A DNA stretch of 64,000 bases from Alkalicoccus urumqiensis (GCF_002993335.1 NZ_PVNS01000012.1:1-64000); one strand, 5' to 3'. Numbered from the stretch's first letter, positions 25,168 through 35,456 are shown. Notes: a model not told the origin generated them from the sequence alone. Translations and numbers: made by a program.

Positions 25168-25356
25168 CTAAGCTTCGAGACGAAGCCATTCACCACGCAG
25201 TTCCTCCAGCTTTGCTTTACTCAGCTGCACCTGCTCCAATTCCTCTGCCTGCATTGCGTCGAAAAGTGTCTGCAGCTCATAATCTATTTCCAGCTTCAGC
25301 ACAGGGATACGACGCTCCCCATCTTTTCTCTTCAACGTTTGAATGACCTTCTCCAT
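25168..25356 (-). CDS. Small conserved hypothetical protein (62 residues)
   Basis: A short charged, helical, soluble protein: basic near the start (TLKRKDGERR), then acidic (EIDYELQTLFDAMQAEELEQ). I do not recognise a domain. B. subtilis has a small gene, ykzI, between yktB and yktC, so this may be its counterpart by position only. The ATG at 25356 is supported by AAGGGG 8 bases upstream. It has its own terminator. Confidence 0.65.
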   Translation of the reverse strand: MEKVIQTLKRKDGERRIPVLKLEIDYELQTLFDAMQAEELEQVQLSKAKLEELRGEWLRLEA

Positions 25357-25634
25357 GATTCGCACCCCTTTTTCTCCGTTAGGCAACCGGATTTTTTAGT
25401 CTTAAGAAAGAAGAAAGAAAATTGAGTTAATAACAGGTTAGTCGATTTATCGGAATTTTGCAACTACTTTCTATTGTTAGTTTCTATTTTCCACATTTTC
25501 ATAGATAATAAACCTGATTATGAAGCGCTTTTGAAATTACTTTTCCGCTGCCCACCTTTTCAGAGGGATTATTTTGTTTCTTCTGCCGCCTCTGCTACAA
25601 TAAATTTGTACTTAAGAAAAAGGACGGTGGGAAA

Positions 25635-26279
25635 ATGAGTTTCTCAGGATTTCAGGAAAAAGACTTTGATGTTTTTGCAGTGGACGGTCTGGATGAACGC
25701 ATGGATGCACTCAAAACCACGATCCGCCCCAAACTCGAACAGCTTGGAGAACATTTTAAAGAGGTGCTCACCGAAAAAACCGGTGAGCAGATGTATTACC
25801 ACGTTGCAAAACATGCCAGAAGAAAAGTAAACCCTCCTGATGATACGTGGGTGGCATTCTGCCCGAATAACCGCGGGTATAAAAAACTGCCCCATTTTCA
25901 AATAGGCCTTTTTGGTTCCCATGTATTTATCTGGTTTGCCGTGATATATGAATCTCCGGTCAAAGAAGACCTCGGGCACCGTTTCGAAAAGCAGCTTGAG
26001 GAGATCTATAGGGAAACTCCTTCTTACTTTGAATGGAGCGTAGATCATACAAAACCGGATACACTTGTGCATGAAGAGCTGTCAAAAGAAGAGTTAGCTG
26101 ACATGTTTCAGAGGCTTCAAAAAGTTAAAAAAGCGGAGATTCTTCTCGGAAGAACGTTCTGCTACAGTGAAGAAGTTCTTCAGGACGGACCGGCTTTTCT
26201 TGAAAAGGTGGAGCAGATTTTTGATGAGCTCATGCCAATGTATGAAGAAAGCCTCGCATTATATTACCAGAGCGCCTGA
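25635..26279 (+). CDS. yktB: UPF0637 / DUF1054 family protein YktB
   Basis: A 214-residue soluble protein that matches YktB throughout: FSGFQEKDFDVFAVDGLDERM at the start, the middle HFQIGLFGSHVFIWFAVIYE, and LLGRTFCYSEEVL near the end. The function of DUF1054 is unknown. It is flanked by yktC and yktA as in B. subtilis, with a good ribosome site (AGGACGGTGG). Confidence 0.92.
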   Translation: MSFSGFQEKDFDVFAVDGLDERMDALKTTIRPKLEQLGEHFKEVLTEKTGEQMYYHVAKHARRKVNPPDDTWVAFCPNNRGYKKLPHFQIGLFGSHVFIWFAVIYESPVKEDLGHRFEKQLEEIYRETPSYFEWSVDHTKPDTLVHEELSKEELADMFQRLQKVKKAEILLGRTFCYSEEVLQDGPAFLEKVEQIFDELMPMYEESLALYYQSA

Positions 26280-26330
26280 GCCATACTTCCGCGGAAGAAA
26301 AGCGCTCGTACTGAATAATGCAGTTACACA

Positions 26331-26390
26331 AAATAAACCGAACGACCTCTTAAAGCTCCTTAAAGCTTATTGAGATCGTTCGGTTTATTT
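26331..26390. terminator. Long hairpin terminator between yktB and yktA
   Basis: AAATAAACCGAACGA (26331-26345) pairs perfectly with TCGTTCGGTTTATTT (26376-26390). It can serve both convergent genes. Confidence 0.85.
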
Positions 26391-26484
26391 GCGTGTGCTT
26401 TATAAAACAGCCGGATCAAACACCAACTGCGGTAAACTTCAGCAGCACGTTACGTTCATTCACTGCCTGCGTAACTTCTATACA

Positions 26485-26757
26485 CTATTTAGTCATCCTT
26501 ACTTTGTCTGCGCTTCCCGCCTGCTTCACCACCCGGTACGGCACATATCCGGACTGTTCTTCGAATTGACGGAACACCTGTTTTTCCTCCGACTTAGATG
26601 GAACGACTTTTTTAAACCGGCGGTACCGCTCGAGAACGTCCTCAGATGATATTTCATTCTCATAAGCTGCTTCCACTGCCTCAAAAAAGTGTATGACATC
26701 AACTACTTCCTCTGTGGACCAGTCCAGAGAAAGCGGATAAGAAATTTCTTCTGACAC
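26485..26757 (-). CDS. yktA: UPF0223 family protein YktA
   Basis: A 90-residue helical protein. YPLSLDWSTEEVVDVIHFFEAVEAAYE and VLERYRRFKKVVPSKSEEKQVFRQFEEQSGY are the two conserved blocks of UPF0223. The function is unknown. A GAGGAAG ribosome site precedes the ATG. It is divergent from speA, the B. subtilis arrangement. Confidence 0.92.
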   Translation of the reverse strand: MSEEISYPLSLDWSTEEVVDVIHFFEAVEAAYENEISSEDVLERYRRFKKVVPSKSEEKQVFRQFEEQSGYVPYRVVKQAGSADKVRMTK

Positions 26758-26861
26758 TTCCTCACCTCATTTATCTGTTCATTTACTTCCCTGTCTGATA
26801 TACTACCTCTTGTTTCCACTTGGTGCAAACAAGAAAGGGTATATTTCTAGGAGGAACATGA

Positions 26862-28340
26862 ATGATAAACCACGAGCGTGCCCCATTATTCGAAGGGCTT
26901 CTAAATCACCAGAAACGACGCACCACCCCTTTTCACATACCCGGACACAAACGGGGAAAAGGCATGGACAGCGAATTCAGGGACTTCATTGGACCGAATG
27001 CGCTGGATATAGATTTAATTAATATCGCGCCGCTGGATGATCTCCATCACCCCCATGGAATGATTGACGAAGCGCAGACTCTCGCTGCAGATGCTTTTGG
27101 CGCAGATTATACGTTTTTCTCCGTGCAGGGCACCAGCGGCGCGATCATGACGATGATTATGAGTGTGTGCGGTCCGGACGACAAAATTATCGTACCAAGA
27201 AACGTACATAAATCTATCATGTCAGCCATCATTTTCAGCGGAGCCTCGCCGGTGTTTATCCATCCTGAGCTTGATGAGGAGCTTGGCATTTCCCACGGCG
27301 TCTCCACGGCTACTGTAGAACGTGCCATTCAAGCGCATCCTGATGCTAAAGCTCTCCTCGTCATCAATCCTACGTACTTCGGTACAGCATGTGATTTAAC
27401 AGCCGTTACGAAAACAGCCCATTCCTACAATATTCCCGTCCTGGTGGATGAAGCACATGGCGTCCATATCCATTTTCATGACGAATACCCTGTGTCTGCG
27501 ATGCAGGCAGGCTGTGACCTTGCAGCAACAAGCGTTCATAAGCTGGGAGGTTCTATGACACAGAGCTCCGTACTGAACGTGCAGGGAACCCTCGTCTCGC
27601 CATCCAGAGTGCAGTCTGTTATCAGCATGCTGACGACCACTTCAACATCCTATATACTGCTTGCTTCACTCGACACAGCGAGAAGACATCTTGCAGTAAA
27701 TGGTACGACGGAAATGGAGCGCATTTTATCGTTGTCCCGGCACCTGCGGACGTCAGTAAATCAGATTCCCGGCCTTCACTCGCCCGGCAGAGAAATGCTT
27801 AATGGAGAAGCAAGGTACGACCTTGATGAAACAAAATTAATTATCTCTGTCAAAGAGCTTGGTATATCAGGCTATGATGCAGAAGTATGGCTGAGAGAAC
27901 AGGCGGATATTGAAGTCGAACTGTCGGATCTGTATAACATACTCTGCGTAATCACCTTCGCTGACGACGATTCAACGACTCAAATACTGCTGAGAGGGCT
28001 TGAGCAGCTGAGCCGGCACTTTCTGCCGGCCAGAACGTGGGAGGAGAACGGCTGGAATGTAGAAATTCCGAACATCCCTACACTCTCTCTTTCGCCGCGT
28101 GAGGCATTTTATGCAGAAACAGAAACGATCCGTTTTCAAGAAGCTGCCGGCAGAACCAGTGCCGAGTTTGTAATGGTCTACCCTCCAGGTATTCCTATTT
28201 TCATCCCCGGGGAAATTATTGAGCAGAAAAACATCGATTATGTATTTACGAATTTCCACTCCGGCCTTCCTGTGCAGGGACCGGAAGACAGCACGCTGGA
28301 GTATATTAAAGTAATAAAAGAGCACCGGGCGATTATTTAA
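26862..28340 (+). CDS. speA: Arginine decarboxylase, Orn/Lys/Arg family (SpeA)
   Basis: A 492-residue pyridoxal-phosphate enzyme that makes agmatine from arginine for polyamine synthesis. The N-terminus TTPFHIPGHKRGKGMD is the family signature. The PLP fold shows FFSVQGTSGAIMTMI, VDEAHGVH (cofactor Asp and His) and the Schiff-base lysine in ATSVHKLGGSMTQSS. The C-terminus VYPPGIPIFIPGE is conserved. Sequence alone cannot fully exclude lysine or ornithine as substrate; B. subtilis speA at this position is arginine-specific. A GGAGGAA site lies upstream. Confidence 0.93.
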   Translation: MINHERAPLFEGLLNHQKRRTTPFHIPGHKRGKGMDSEFRDFIGPNALDIDLINIAPLDDLHHPHGMIDEAQTLAADAFGADYTFFSVQGTSGAIMTMIMSVCGPDDKIIVPRNVHKSIMSAIIFSGASPVFIHPELDEELGISHGVSTATVERAIQAHPDAKALLVINPTYFGTACDLTAVTKTAHSYNIPVLVDEAHGVHIHFHDEYPVSAMQAGCDLAATSVHKLGGSMTQSSVLNVQGTLVSPSRVQSVISMLTTTSTSYILLASLDTARRHLAVNGTTEMERILSLSRHLRTSVNQIPGLHSPGREMLNGEARYDLDETKLIISVKELGISGYDAEVWLREQADIEVELSDLYNILCVITFADDDSTTQILLRGLEQLSRHFLPARTWEENGWNVEIPNIPTLSLSPREAFYAETETIRFQEAAGRTSAEFVMVYPPGIPIFIPGEIIEQKNIDYVFTNFHSGLPVQGPEDSTLEYIKVIKEHRAII

Positions 28341-28387
28341 CAGTCAAGGCTCCTTCTCATGCGTTGAATAAATTCCTTTCTCCATAC

Positions 28388-28424
28388 AAATAAGCCGTTC
28401 CTTTTATTGAGGGACGGCTTATTT
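28388..28424. terminator. Terminator shared by speA and the DUF3055 gene
   Basis: AAATAAGCCGT..CC / GG..ACGGCTTATTT, a stem of about 14 pairs with T-rich flanks. Confidence 0.85.
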
Positions 28425-28441
28425 GTTTATCACGTGTGCTT

Positions 28442-28750
28442 TTATCGGGTAACAGTAGCGGGCGGACGTGCTGTGTGGGGCCGCATAACTTCTTTTAAAA
28501 AAGAAGCTAGAATTTCCATATCTTCTTCATCATCAACATGCAGCATACCTGATAAGTTCGAAATATCGTCTAAATGCTCGTATTCAAGAAGGGTCTGCCT
28601 GCCGGTATGCATACAGATAACGAGACTTTTCCCATAAAACATGCTCGTATAAAGGATCGCAAAATCATATCGGTCGCCTGCGATATCAACGCCGGTGAAC
28701 TGAACGTCTGCTTTCTCAGAAACATTGTACAGCTCTCTGTAAATAGACAT
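28442..28750 (-). CDS. DUF3055 family protein
   Basis: A 102-residue soluble protein. The segment YDFAILYTSMFYGKSLVICMHTGRQTLLEYEHLDDISNLSGMLHVDDEEDMEIL identifies DUF3055 (SAV0927-like), small Bacillota proteins of unknown function. AGGAGGTG precedes the ATG. A single gene convergent with speA. Confidence 0.82.
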   Translation of the reverse strand: MSIYRELYNVSEKADVQFTGVDIAGDRYDFAILYTSMFYGKSLVICMHTGRQTLLEYEHLDDISNLSGMLHVDDEEDMEILASFLKEVMRPHTARPPATVTR

Positions 28751-28821
28751 AACGACACCTCCTGATTCTATTATATGAAAATTCTGAAATTATTTCAATG
28801 AAGGGATTTGATATGAAAAAT

Positions 28822-28860
28822 AGACAACCGCTCATGCACGGTATGCACGAACGGTTGTCT
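28822..28860 (-). terminator. Terminator of the GAF-like gene
   Basis: AGACAACCG/CGGTTGTCT stem with a 21-base loop that itself holds GTGCAT/ATGCAC, followed on the minus strand by ATTTTTC. Confidence 0.75.
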
Positions 28861-28877
28861 TCATCTATTTGTGTCAT

Positions 28878-29315
28878 TTAGTGAAACATAGACTGCCGGG
28901 ATTCGATAAAATGAACGATTTCCTGAGCGAAGATCATATCCTGGCGGGAAATAGTGTATTCGCTGCTGTGAAGACAGAATGTTATTAAATAGGCAGGCTT
29001 TTCTTTATCAAAAATCGGGATGTGAAGAACCGTTTCCTGCCCCCGCTGTACGTGGGAAATAATATTTTCTCTGTCCCCGAACAAAAAGCCGTCACCAAAT
29101 TCTGCTTTCCGGGTTTTCTCTCTTTCTCTGCCAATTGAGTAGATTAGCCTGCGGCTTGTTCCACTGCATTGATATACACGTAAAGAGTTGTTCCGCTGAC
29201 CGGCTGCGTAAATAACATTCATTATCCGGACGATGAAATCCTCCTGATCACAGGCATAATCGTAAGCTAAACCAATTTCCAGGCGAAGATCATCAAGAAA
29301 ATCTGATTTTTTCAT
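28878..29315 (-). CDS. GAF-like domain protein
   Basis: A 145-residue protein that looks like a stand-alone GAF domain: alternating strands around LRVYQCSGTSRRLIYSIGRE, GFLFGDRENIISHVQRGQETVLHIPIFDKEKPAYLITFCLHSSEYTISRQDMIFAQEIVHFIESR. The ligand is unknown; there is no conserved cysteine set for an Fe-S or NO sensor. I start it at ATG 29315 after GGTGGTG; longer in-frame starts run upstream to 29363. There is no partner gene nearby. Confidence 0.6.
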   Translation of the reverse strand: MKKSDFLDDLRLEIGLAYDYACDQEDFIVRIMNVIYAAGQRNNSLRVYQCSGTSRRLIYSIGREREKTRKAEFGDGFLFGDRENIISHVQRGQETVLHIPIFDKEKPAYLITFCLHSSEYTISRQDMIFAQEIVHFIESRQSMFH

Positions 29316-29465
29316 ATCTATCACCACCATTTTTCTATTTTCCCCAATAAACCGTGTGTACATCGTATCGTATCACATACATTTTTAAAATCGTGTCGTA
29401 CTTTGTCTAATTGTTCAAAATAATTCTGCGGTTCCGTAGAATTGATTCCAAAGTCGATAAAAGAA

Positions 29466-29501
29466 AAGGACGCAGGCGAATCCTTCCGCCTACGTCCTTT
29501 C
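29466..29501 (-). terminator. Terminator of the deacetylase-M23 lipoprotein pair
   Basis: AAAGGACG-AGGCG/CGCCT-CGTCCTTT stem with one mismatch, followed by TTTCTTTTATC on the minus strand. Confidence 0.75.
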
Positions 29502-29514
29502 CATATTATTCTCT

Positions 29515-30564
29515 TTACGGCCACACATTCTGCAGAATCTGAGAGGTCTCTTCAAGAGAGAATGGCTCCCAGAAAAAATCTCCGTAAACGAGTAGATCTT
29601 TATGGAGATGCAGATCACCTGACTCTCCTTCAAGTGCACTGCTTGTTCCAGAGTTTCCGACGTAGCCGATCACTGTTTCGCTCGTAATTTCCACACCGGT
29701 CTCAATACCCTCTGCTATATCATGCAGATGGGCAAAGCGGATCATCACACCATTGTCATACTGTACCCACACCTGCATTCCGCGGAGGCGGTCCAGAATA
29801 TATTCGGGCGTCTCCTCCGCTTCTGCTGCGACTGCAAGTTCTTCATTTCTTTCCTCTTCAGACGCATAGTCCTCAAACTCCGTGTCTGCGCGGACTACTA
29901 CCCCTTCTGCCATCCCAAGAACTTCAGTGGTTGTATCGATGCCCGTTCCGGAAGCATAGCCGTAATAGTCAATTCCTTCATGGAAACCATTACGGTATTC
30001 TCTTGGGGCACCCGGCAGGTGGCCTTCAATGGTACTTACCGAAGCATCTTCGATCGCATAATCTAAAAAGGAAAGATGTTCACTCATCTCTTCTACAGTC
30101 ATCGAATCTAAATCCGGCGGTTCCTCTCCACTGCGTTCCTTGGAAAATACGGCAGTCGTTTCGTACCCAGCCTCTGATTCAATCAGCTCTGCACCGAGCA
30201 TTTCCTCCACTGCCGCCGGCGAGAAAGATGGACTTTCCGCTGCCTCTACTGGATTTGCCGGCAGTGGATAATATAGACCGTTCTCCTCCATTACCGGTAC
30301 GCCCTCGATAAAGCGGTACAGGTTTTCTCCTGCAGTCACGTCAATCGTTCGGTGTATATCGTTTACTTCGACGTCAGCTTCCAGTTTCTCCAGCTCTTCA
30401 ACAGGTATCATTCCGTCATTCGTCAGAAGTTCATATGAAGGCACAGGAGATTCTTTTTCTTCTTTCGCTGTATCTTTTTTATCCGCATTAACCGGCTCGC
30501 TTTCTGCCGATTCACTCTGGCAGGCTGCCAGCATCAATACCGGAATCACCCAAAATCGCTTCAT
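29515..30564 (-). CDS. M23-family metallopeptidase lipoprotein
   Basis: A 349-residue exported protein. Signal MKRFWVIPVLMLAACQSES has a lipobox (cleavage before Cys15), then an acidic linker. The C-terminal half is a LytM/M23 fold: first zinc motif HEGID (HxxxD), the histidine in RFAHLHDI and the second motif DLHLHKD (HxH). M23 enzymes cut peptidoglycan cross-links or stems. A long acidic insertion (DTEFEDYASEEERNEELAVAAEAEETPE) splits the catalytic core. It overlaps the upstream deacetylase gene in ATGA, so both wall enzymes are made together. Confidence 0.85.
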   Translation of the reverse strand: MKRFWVIPVLMLAACQSESAESEPVNADKKDTAKEEKESPVPSYELLTNDGMIPVEELEKLEADVEVNDIHRTIDVTAGENLYRFIEGVPVMEENGLYYPLPANPVEAAESPSFSPAAVEEMLGAELIESEAGYETTAVFSKERSGEEPPDLDSMTVEEMSEHLSFLDYAIEDASVSTIEGHLPGAPREYRNGFHEGIDYYGYASGTGIDTTTEVLGMAEGVVVRADTEFEDYASEEERNEELAVAAEAEETPEYILDRLRGMQVWVQYDNGVMIRFAHLHDIAEGIETGVEITSETVIGYVGNSGTSSALEGESGDLHLHKDLLVYGDFFWEPFSLEETSQILQNVWP

Positions 30565-31457
30565 TCAATATCACGAACATCAACGATCTCGTATCCTTTC
30601 TCCCTCAGGCCTTCCACGATGCCGGGAAGTGCTTCCAGCGTAAACGAGCGATCATGCATCAGCAGATTGGCCCCACCGCGGAGAAGCTCTGTTTCCACCA
30701 TTATTTCCTCTAGCGCTTCAGCCTCCATATAATCTGCTTCAAAATCATAACCGTATGTCCAGTTCATGCTCTGCATACCTTCTGTTTCTACAACTTCTTC
30801 CGATTTATCAGTATTTACACCAAATGGGGCGCGGAAAAAGCGGGGTCTCTCCCCGATAATTTCTTCAATCCGGTCATTGAGAGCGATTATTTCCTCTTCT
30901 GTCTCTCCTTCCGTTACATCACGAAGATTCGGGTGTGTCATCGTATGATTTCCGATCTCAAATCCGAGTTCGTGAATATGCTGAAGCATTTCCTCTTTCT
31001 CTTCACCTTCGAGGAAGTGGCCGTTTACAAAGAAAATAGCGCCTGCATCCAGCTCAGCCAGTGTTTCGGCCATTTCAACGGCATGCTGATCCGGTGCATC
31101 ATCAATTGTCAAAAGAACCGCATTATTCTCTGCTCCTTCTTCGAGCGGGGCAATACTGCTGTCACCCTGCAGCGAATAGGCGGGAGTTTCTGGTTCCTCC
31201 ATATCTTCTTCACCGTCTGATTCTTCTTCGTCTTTTCCTTCCTCATTTTCCTCTTCGTCCTCTATCTCCAGCTCTTCCTCTTCACTGTTATCTTCAGCAT
31301 CGTTTGTTTCATTTAACTCTTCGGCAGCGCTGTTATTCTCATCGGGAGCGGTCTCAGTATTTGTATGTACATTGTTTTCCGCCTCTGCAGCGCCCTCATT
31401 GTCTGCACTGCATCCAGCAGCAAGAATTACTGCAGATAGCATCCACCTTTTCTTCAT
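30561..31457 (-). CDS. Polysaccharide deacetylase lipoprotein (CE4)
   Basis: A 298-residue lipoprotein (MLSAVILAAGCSAD, cleavage before Cys16) with an extremely acidic linker at about 20-95. The CE4 NodB fold follows: motif 1 LTIDDAPDQH (TIDDAP instead of TFDDGP), motif 2 GNHTMTHP, motif 3 RAPFG, and the last histidine in NLLMHDR. The TIDDAP type resembles, from memory, B. anthracis BA0330, which was linked to growth in high salt. It likely deacetylates peptidoglycan or another wall glycan. First gene of the pair with the M23 lipoprotein. Confidence 0.85.
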   Translation of the reverse strand: MKKRWMLSAVILAAGCSADNEGAAEAENNVHTNTETAPDENNSAAEELNETNDAEDNSEEEELEIEDEEENEEGKDEEESDGEEDMEEPETPAYSLQGDSSIAPLEEGAENNAVLLTIDDAPDQHAVEMAETLAELDAGAIFFVNGHFLEGEEKEEMLQHIHELGFEIGNHTMTHPNLRDVTEGETEEEIIALNDRIEEIIGERPRFFRAPFGVNTDKSEEVVETEGMQSMNWTYGYDFEADYMEAEALEEIMVETELLRGGANLLMHDRSFTLEALPGIVEGLREKGYEIVDVRDIE

Positions 31458-31605
31458 GATGTCACGTCCTTTGCATTTTTCGTTCCATAGCGTATTTTAG
31501 CACACATCACATCCGGAATCCTATCTCTTTTGAAGATTCAGGAAGAAATGGGCAGTACGTCTTTAAACGGAGCGTTGTTAATGGTTAAAGCTTATAGATC
31601 GACAC

Positions 31606-31645
31606 AAATATGGCGCAGACAGAATAAGCTGCCTGCGCCATATTT
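31606..31645 (-). terminator. Terminator of the pdh operon
   Basis: AAATATGGCGCAG pairs perfectly with CTGCGCCATATTT over 13 bases. Confidence 0.8.
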
Positions 31646-31659
31646 CTTGGCTATGCTCT

Positions 31660-33072
31660 TTATTTTACAATGTGTACCGGCATTCCGAGTGCTACTTCCG
31701 CTGTTTCCATCGTAATTTCACCAAGAGATGGATGTGCGTGAATTGTGAGTGCCAGATCTTCCGCCGTCATGCCGCCTTCAATAGCAACACAGGCTTCTGA
31801 GATCATGTCAGACGCATTGTGTCCTGCAATCTGTACGCCGAGAACAAGACCATCGTCCTTGCGTGTAACCATCTTCATGAACCCTTCTGATTCATTCAGT
31901 GACAGGGCACGTCCATTCGCCTGGAAAGGGAATTTAGATGCTGTTACATCATAGCCTTCATCCTTCGCCTGCTGCTCTGTAAGACCAACCTGAGCCAGTT
32001 CCGGGCCGGAGAATACGACTTCCGGAATAGCTGTGTAGTCGATTTCAGCAGGCTCACCGGAAATCGCTTCTGCAGCCACTTTCGCTTCATAGGAAGCTTT
32101 GTGTGCCAGGGCCGGGCCGGAAACGATGTCACCGATGGCATAGATGGTTGAAGCAGATGTACGGCACTGCTTGTCAATCTGTACCAGGCCTTTATCATCC
32201 AGCTCAATTCCCGCCTGTTCCAGACCGAGCTCATCTGTGTTCGGCTTACGACCGACAGTAACAAGAAGAACATTCGCTTCAAATTCTTCGGTCTTGCCTT
32301 TTATTTCTGCTTTCACTTTCACACCGTCTTTTGTTTCTTCCATTTCCTGTGCAAAAGCTTCCGTCTCAATCGTTACGCCTTTTCCTTTTAAGCGCTTGGA
32401 AACAAGCTGACTCATCTGCTTTTCAAACCCTGGAAGAATCTGCTTTGTTCCTTCCAGAATCGTTACTTCTGAACCGAGATCAGCGTAGGCGGAACCGAGC
32501 TCTACGCCGATATAACCGCCGCCGATGACGACCATTTTTTCCGGTACTTCTTCCAGCTGAAGTGCACCAGTGGACGAAACGACTTTTCCTTCCTTGAACT
32601 TAAAGTTTGGAAGCTCGATAGGACGGGATCCCGTTGCTACGATACAGTTGTTGAATTTATACGTCTGGGACGACTTATCGTCCATAATTTTTACGGTGGA
32701 ATCATCTACGAAGTATGCTTCACCACGGACGATATCAACATCGTTGCCTTTCAGAAGGCCTTCGACGCCTCCGGTAAGTTTGTCCACGACGGAGCCTTTC
32801 CATTTCTGTACTTTGCTGAAGTCAAGCTTCACATCTCCAACAGAAATACCCATGTCGTCGGAATTGTTTGCATTATGGAAACGGTGGCCCGCTTCGATCA
32901 GTGCTTTTGATGGAATGCAGCCGACATTCAGGCATACGCCGCCCATGTTGTCTTTTTCTACAATCGTTACTTTTTGACCGAGCTGTGCTGCGCGGATGGC
33001 TGCTACATAGCCTCCTGGACCGGAGCCGATGACGAGCGTATCCACTTCAACTGGGAAATCTCCTACTACCAT
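31660..33072 (-). CDS. pdhD: Dihydrolipoyl dehydrogenase (pyruvate dehydrogenase E3)
   Basis: A 470-residue flavoprotein that reoxidises the lipoyl groups of E2 and reduces NAD. FAD motif [19 protein letters not shown], redox-active disulfide [18 protein letters not shown] motif [20 protein letters not shown] and the C-terminal active-site HAHPSLGE are all present. It starts 3 bases after pdhC and ends the pdhABCD operon. Confidence 0.98.
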   Translation of the reverse strand: MVVGDFPVEVDTLVIGSGPGGYVAAIRAAQLGQKVTIVEKDNMGGVCLNVGCIPSKALIEAGHRFHNANNSDDMGISVGDVKLDFSKVQKWKGSVVDKLTGGVEGLLKGNDVDIVRGEAYFVDDSTVKIMDDKSSQTYKFNNCIVATGSRPIELPNFKFKEGKVVSSTGALQLEEVPEKMVVIGGGYIGVELGSAYADLGSEVTILEGTKQILPGFEKQMSQLVSKRLKGKGVTIETEAFAQEMEETKDGVKVKAEIKGKTEEFEANVLLVTVGRKPNTDELGLEQAGIELDDKGLVQIDKQCRTSASTIYAIGDIVSGPALAHKASYEAKVAAEAISGEPAEIDYTAIPEVVFSGPELAQVGLTEQQAKDEGYDVTASKFPFQANGRALSLNESEGFMKMVTRKDDGLVLGVQIAGHNASDMISEACVAIEGGMTAEDLALTIHAHPSLGEITMETAEVALGMPVHIVK

Positions 33073-33075
33073 GTG

Positions 33076-34380
33076 TTACCCCTCCATTACAAGTAATTGT
33101 GGATCGTTAAGCAGACGCTTAATATGGTTCATTGCATACTGAGCAGTCGCACCATCAATGATACGATGATCGAAGCTTAATGACAAGGCAAGAACCGGAG
33201 CAACTACGACTTCGCCGTCTTTTACGATTGCTTTTTCAGCGATACGGCCGAGACCGAGAATCGCAACTTCAGGGTGATTGATGACCGGTGTAAACCACTG
33301 GCCGCCGGCAGAGCCGATATTGGTGATTGTAATAGAAGCACCTTTCATTTCTTCAGATGCAAGTTTGCCGTCGCGTGCTTTTCCGGCAAGTTCATTAATT
33401 TCATCGGAAATCTTGAAGATGGACTTCCGGTCTGTATTTTTCACAACTGGTACGAGCAGTCCTTTTTCTGTATCTGCTGCAATACCGATGTTGTAATAAT
33501 GCTTGTGGACAATCTCTTCCGACGCGTCATCCAGAGATGTGTTCATCATAGGGAATTCGCGGACGGCGCTTGTCAGTGCTTTTACAACGTATGGAAGATA
33601 CGTCAGTTTAATACCTTTTTCTTCTGCAACCGGCTTAAACTGCTTGCGGTGATCAACCAGTGCAGACACATCAATCTCATCCATTAATGTTACGTGCGGC
33701 GCTGTATGCTTGGAATTAACCATCGCCTTCGAGATCGCCTTGCGCATTCCGGACATCTTCTCGCGTGTTTCCATTTCGCCTTCTGCCGGCTGATAGGAAG
33801 GAACAGATGCAGCTTCTTTTCCTGCACTCTCTTCTTTCGCTTCAGATGCAGCAGGTGCACTCTGTTCTCCGGATGCAAATGCATCAATGTCCTCACGGAG
33901 AACACGGCCATTTTTCCCGGAGCCCTGTACCTGGCGGATGTTCACGTCTTTTTCGCGGGCATATTTACGTACAGAAGGCATAGCGATGACTCTGGAGCCG
34001 TCATCTTCTTTTGCAGCAGGAGCTTCTGTGGATTCGGAATCTTCCTTTTTCGTGTCCGTTTCCTCTGCAGATTCTTCAGCAGCTTCCTCTTCTTTGCTGC
34101 TGTCGTCCTCATCTTCGTCTTCATCCTCTTCAGGCGGTACAGCGTCCGTTTCAAACGTAATAATAACTTCGCCCACGGTCGTTACCGTTCCTTCATCGAC
34201 ATGAATTTTCTGTACTTTCCCTTCCACCGGAGATGGAATTTCAACGACAGCCTTGTCATTCTGTACTTCACACAGAATGTCATCTTCCTGAACTTCGTCG
34301 CCTTCTTTCACTTCCCATTTTACAATTTCACCCTCGTGAATACCTTCCCCGATATCCGGAAGTTTAAATTCATATGCCAT
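33076..34380 (-). CDS. pdhC: Dihydrolipoyl acetyltransferase (pyruvate dehydrogenase E2)
   Basis: A 434-residue core subunit. One lipoyl domain (1-80; lipoyl lysine in [13 protein letters not shown]), an acidic linker with a run of Glu/Asp ([10 protein letters not shown]...), a peripheral-subunit-binding domain ([32 protein letters not shown]), an Ala/Ser-rich linker, and the acetyltransferase domain with [10 protein letters not shown]. The acidic linker is more extreme than the Ala/Pro type common in mesophiles and fits a salt-adapted proteome. The ribosome site is GGAGG. Confidence 0.98.
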   Translation of the reverse strand: MAYEFKLPDIGEGIHEGEIVKWEVKEGDEVQEDDILCEVQNDKAVVEIPSPVEGKVQKIHVDEGTVTTVGEVIITFETDAVPPEEDEDEDEDDSSKEEEAAEESAEETDTKKEDSESTEAPAAKEDDGSRVIAMPSVRKYAREKDVNIRQVQGSGKNGRVLREDIDAFASGEQSAPAASEAKEESAGKEAASVPSYQPAEGEMETREKMSGMRKAISKAMVNSKHTAPHVTLMDEIDVSALVDHRKQFKPVAEEKGIKLTYLPYVVKALTSAVREFPMMNTSLDDASEEIVHKHYYNIGIAADTEKGLLVPVVKNTDRKSIFKISDEINELAGKARDGKLASEEMKGASITITNIGSAGGQWFTPVINHPEVAILGLGRIAEKAIVKDGEVVVAPVLALSLSFDHRIIDGATAQYAMNHIKRLLNDPQLLVMEG

Positions 34381-34445
34381 GGATAAGCCTCCATTTCTAA
34401 ATGTTATTTCTGCGAATCTATTTCGGATGTAAAAATGCGGTTCGA

Positions 34446-34470
34446 GCCGTCCGAGTCATACTGGGACGGC
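34446..34470 (-). other. Intercistronic hairpin between pdhB and pdhC
   Basis: GCCGTCC/GGACGGC stem with an 11-base loop in the 98-base pdhB-pdhC gap. It may be an mRNA-processing or stabilising element rather than a terminator, because only a weak T run follows. Confidence 0.5.
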
Positions 34471-34478
34471 CCGAGCCA

Positions 34479-35456
34479 TTAAAATTCGATAATTTCTTTC
34501 GCTTTCGCGGCAACGTCTTTTTCATTCGGAAGCCACGTATCCTCAGCAGCTGCAAATGGGAATACCGTATCAGCTGCTGTTACCCGTCCTACCGGCGCTT
34601 CCAGAGAAAGGATGGCGCGGTCATTGATTTCTGCAACAACGTTAGCAGCAATTCCGGCCTGTTTCTGTGCTTCCTGAACGACCATTGCACGATTAGTCTT
34701 TTTCACAGATTCAATGATTGTTTCAATGTCAATCGGGCTGACAGTGCGGAGATCGATAATTTCCGCAGAAATTCCGTCTTTCTCCAGCTTTTCCGCAGCT
34801 TTTAGAGAAGTCTGCACCATAGCACCGTAGGAGACAATCGTGATATCTGTACCTTCCCGTTTCACATCCGCTTTTCCAAGAGGAATCGTGTATTCTTCTT
34901 CCGGCACTTCTTCACGGAAAGAGCGGTAAAGCTTCATGTGCTCCAGATAAACAACCGGATCATTGTCGCGGATCGCGGAGATAAGCAGTCCCTTTGCATC
35001 GTAAGGATTGGAAGGAATAACTACTTTCAGACCGGGAGTCTGTGCCATGAGACCTTCCAGACTGTCAGCGTGCATTTCAGGTGTTTTAACACCTCCGCCA
35101 AACGGGGAACGGATCGTTACCGGTGCGTTGTAGACACCTCCGGAACGGTAGTGCAGGCGGGCCATCTGACCGGCAATGCTGTCGAACGCTTCGAATACAA
35201 AGCCGAAGAACTGAAGCTCCATTACAGAACGGTAGCCTGTCAGGCTCAATCCGTGGGCGAGTCCGCCGATTCCGGATTCCGCAAGCGGCGTATCGAAGAC
35301 ACGGTCTTCACCAAACTCTTTCTGCAGTCCGTCAGTGGCACGGAATACGCCGCCGTTCTGACCGACATCTTCTCCGTAGACAAGTACTTTTTCATCGTTT
35401 TTCAGCTCATTACGCATAGCATCGGTAATGGCCTGAATCATCGTCATCTGCGCCAT
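34479..35456 (-). CDS. pdhB: Pyruvate dehydrogenase E1 beta subunit
   Basis: A 325-residue transketolase-like beta subunit. [42 protein letters not shown] is the conserved start, with the glutamate that activates thiamine diphosphate, and [29 protein letters not shown] is typical. It follows pdhA by 3 bases and pairs with it to form the alpha2beta2 E1 enzyme. Confidence 0.98.
   Translation of the reverse strand: MAQMTMIQAITDAMRNELKNDEKVLVYGEDVGQNGGVFRATDGLQKEFGEDRVFDTPLAESGIGGLAHGLSLTGYRSVMELQFFGFVFEAFDSIAGQMARLHYRSGGVYNAPVTIRSPFGGGVKTPEMHADSLEGLMAQTPGLKVVIPSNPYDAKGLLISAIRDNDPVVYLEHMKLYRSFREEVPEEEYTIPLGKADVKREGTDITIVSYGAMVQTSLKAAEKLEKDGISAEIIDLRTVSPIDIETIIESVKKTNRAMVVQEAQKQAGIAANVVAEINDRAILSLEAPVGRVTAADTVFPFAAAEDTWLPNEKDVAAKAKEIIEF

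Noticed and set aside
33694-34386. 230-codon frame antisense to pdhC
   Set aside because: Phe/Arg/Cys-rich product typical of the antisense of an acidic coding sequence; pdhC is certain.
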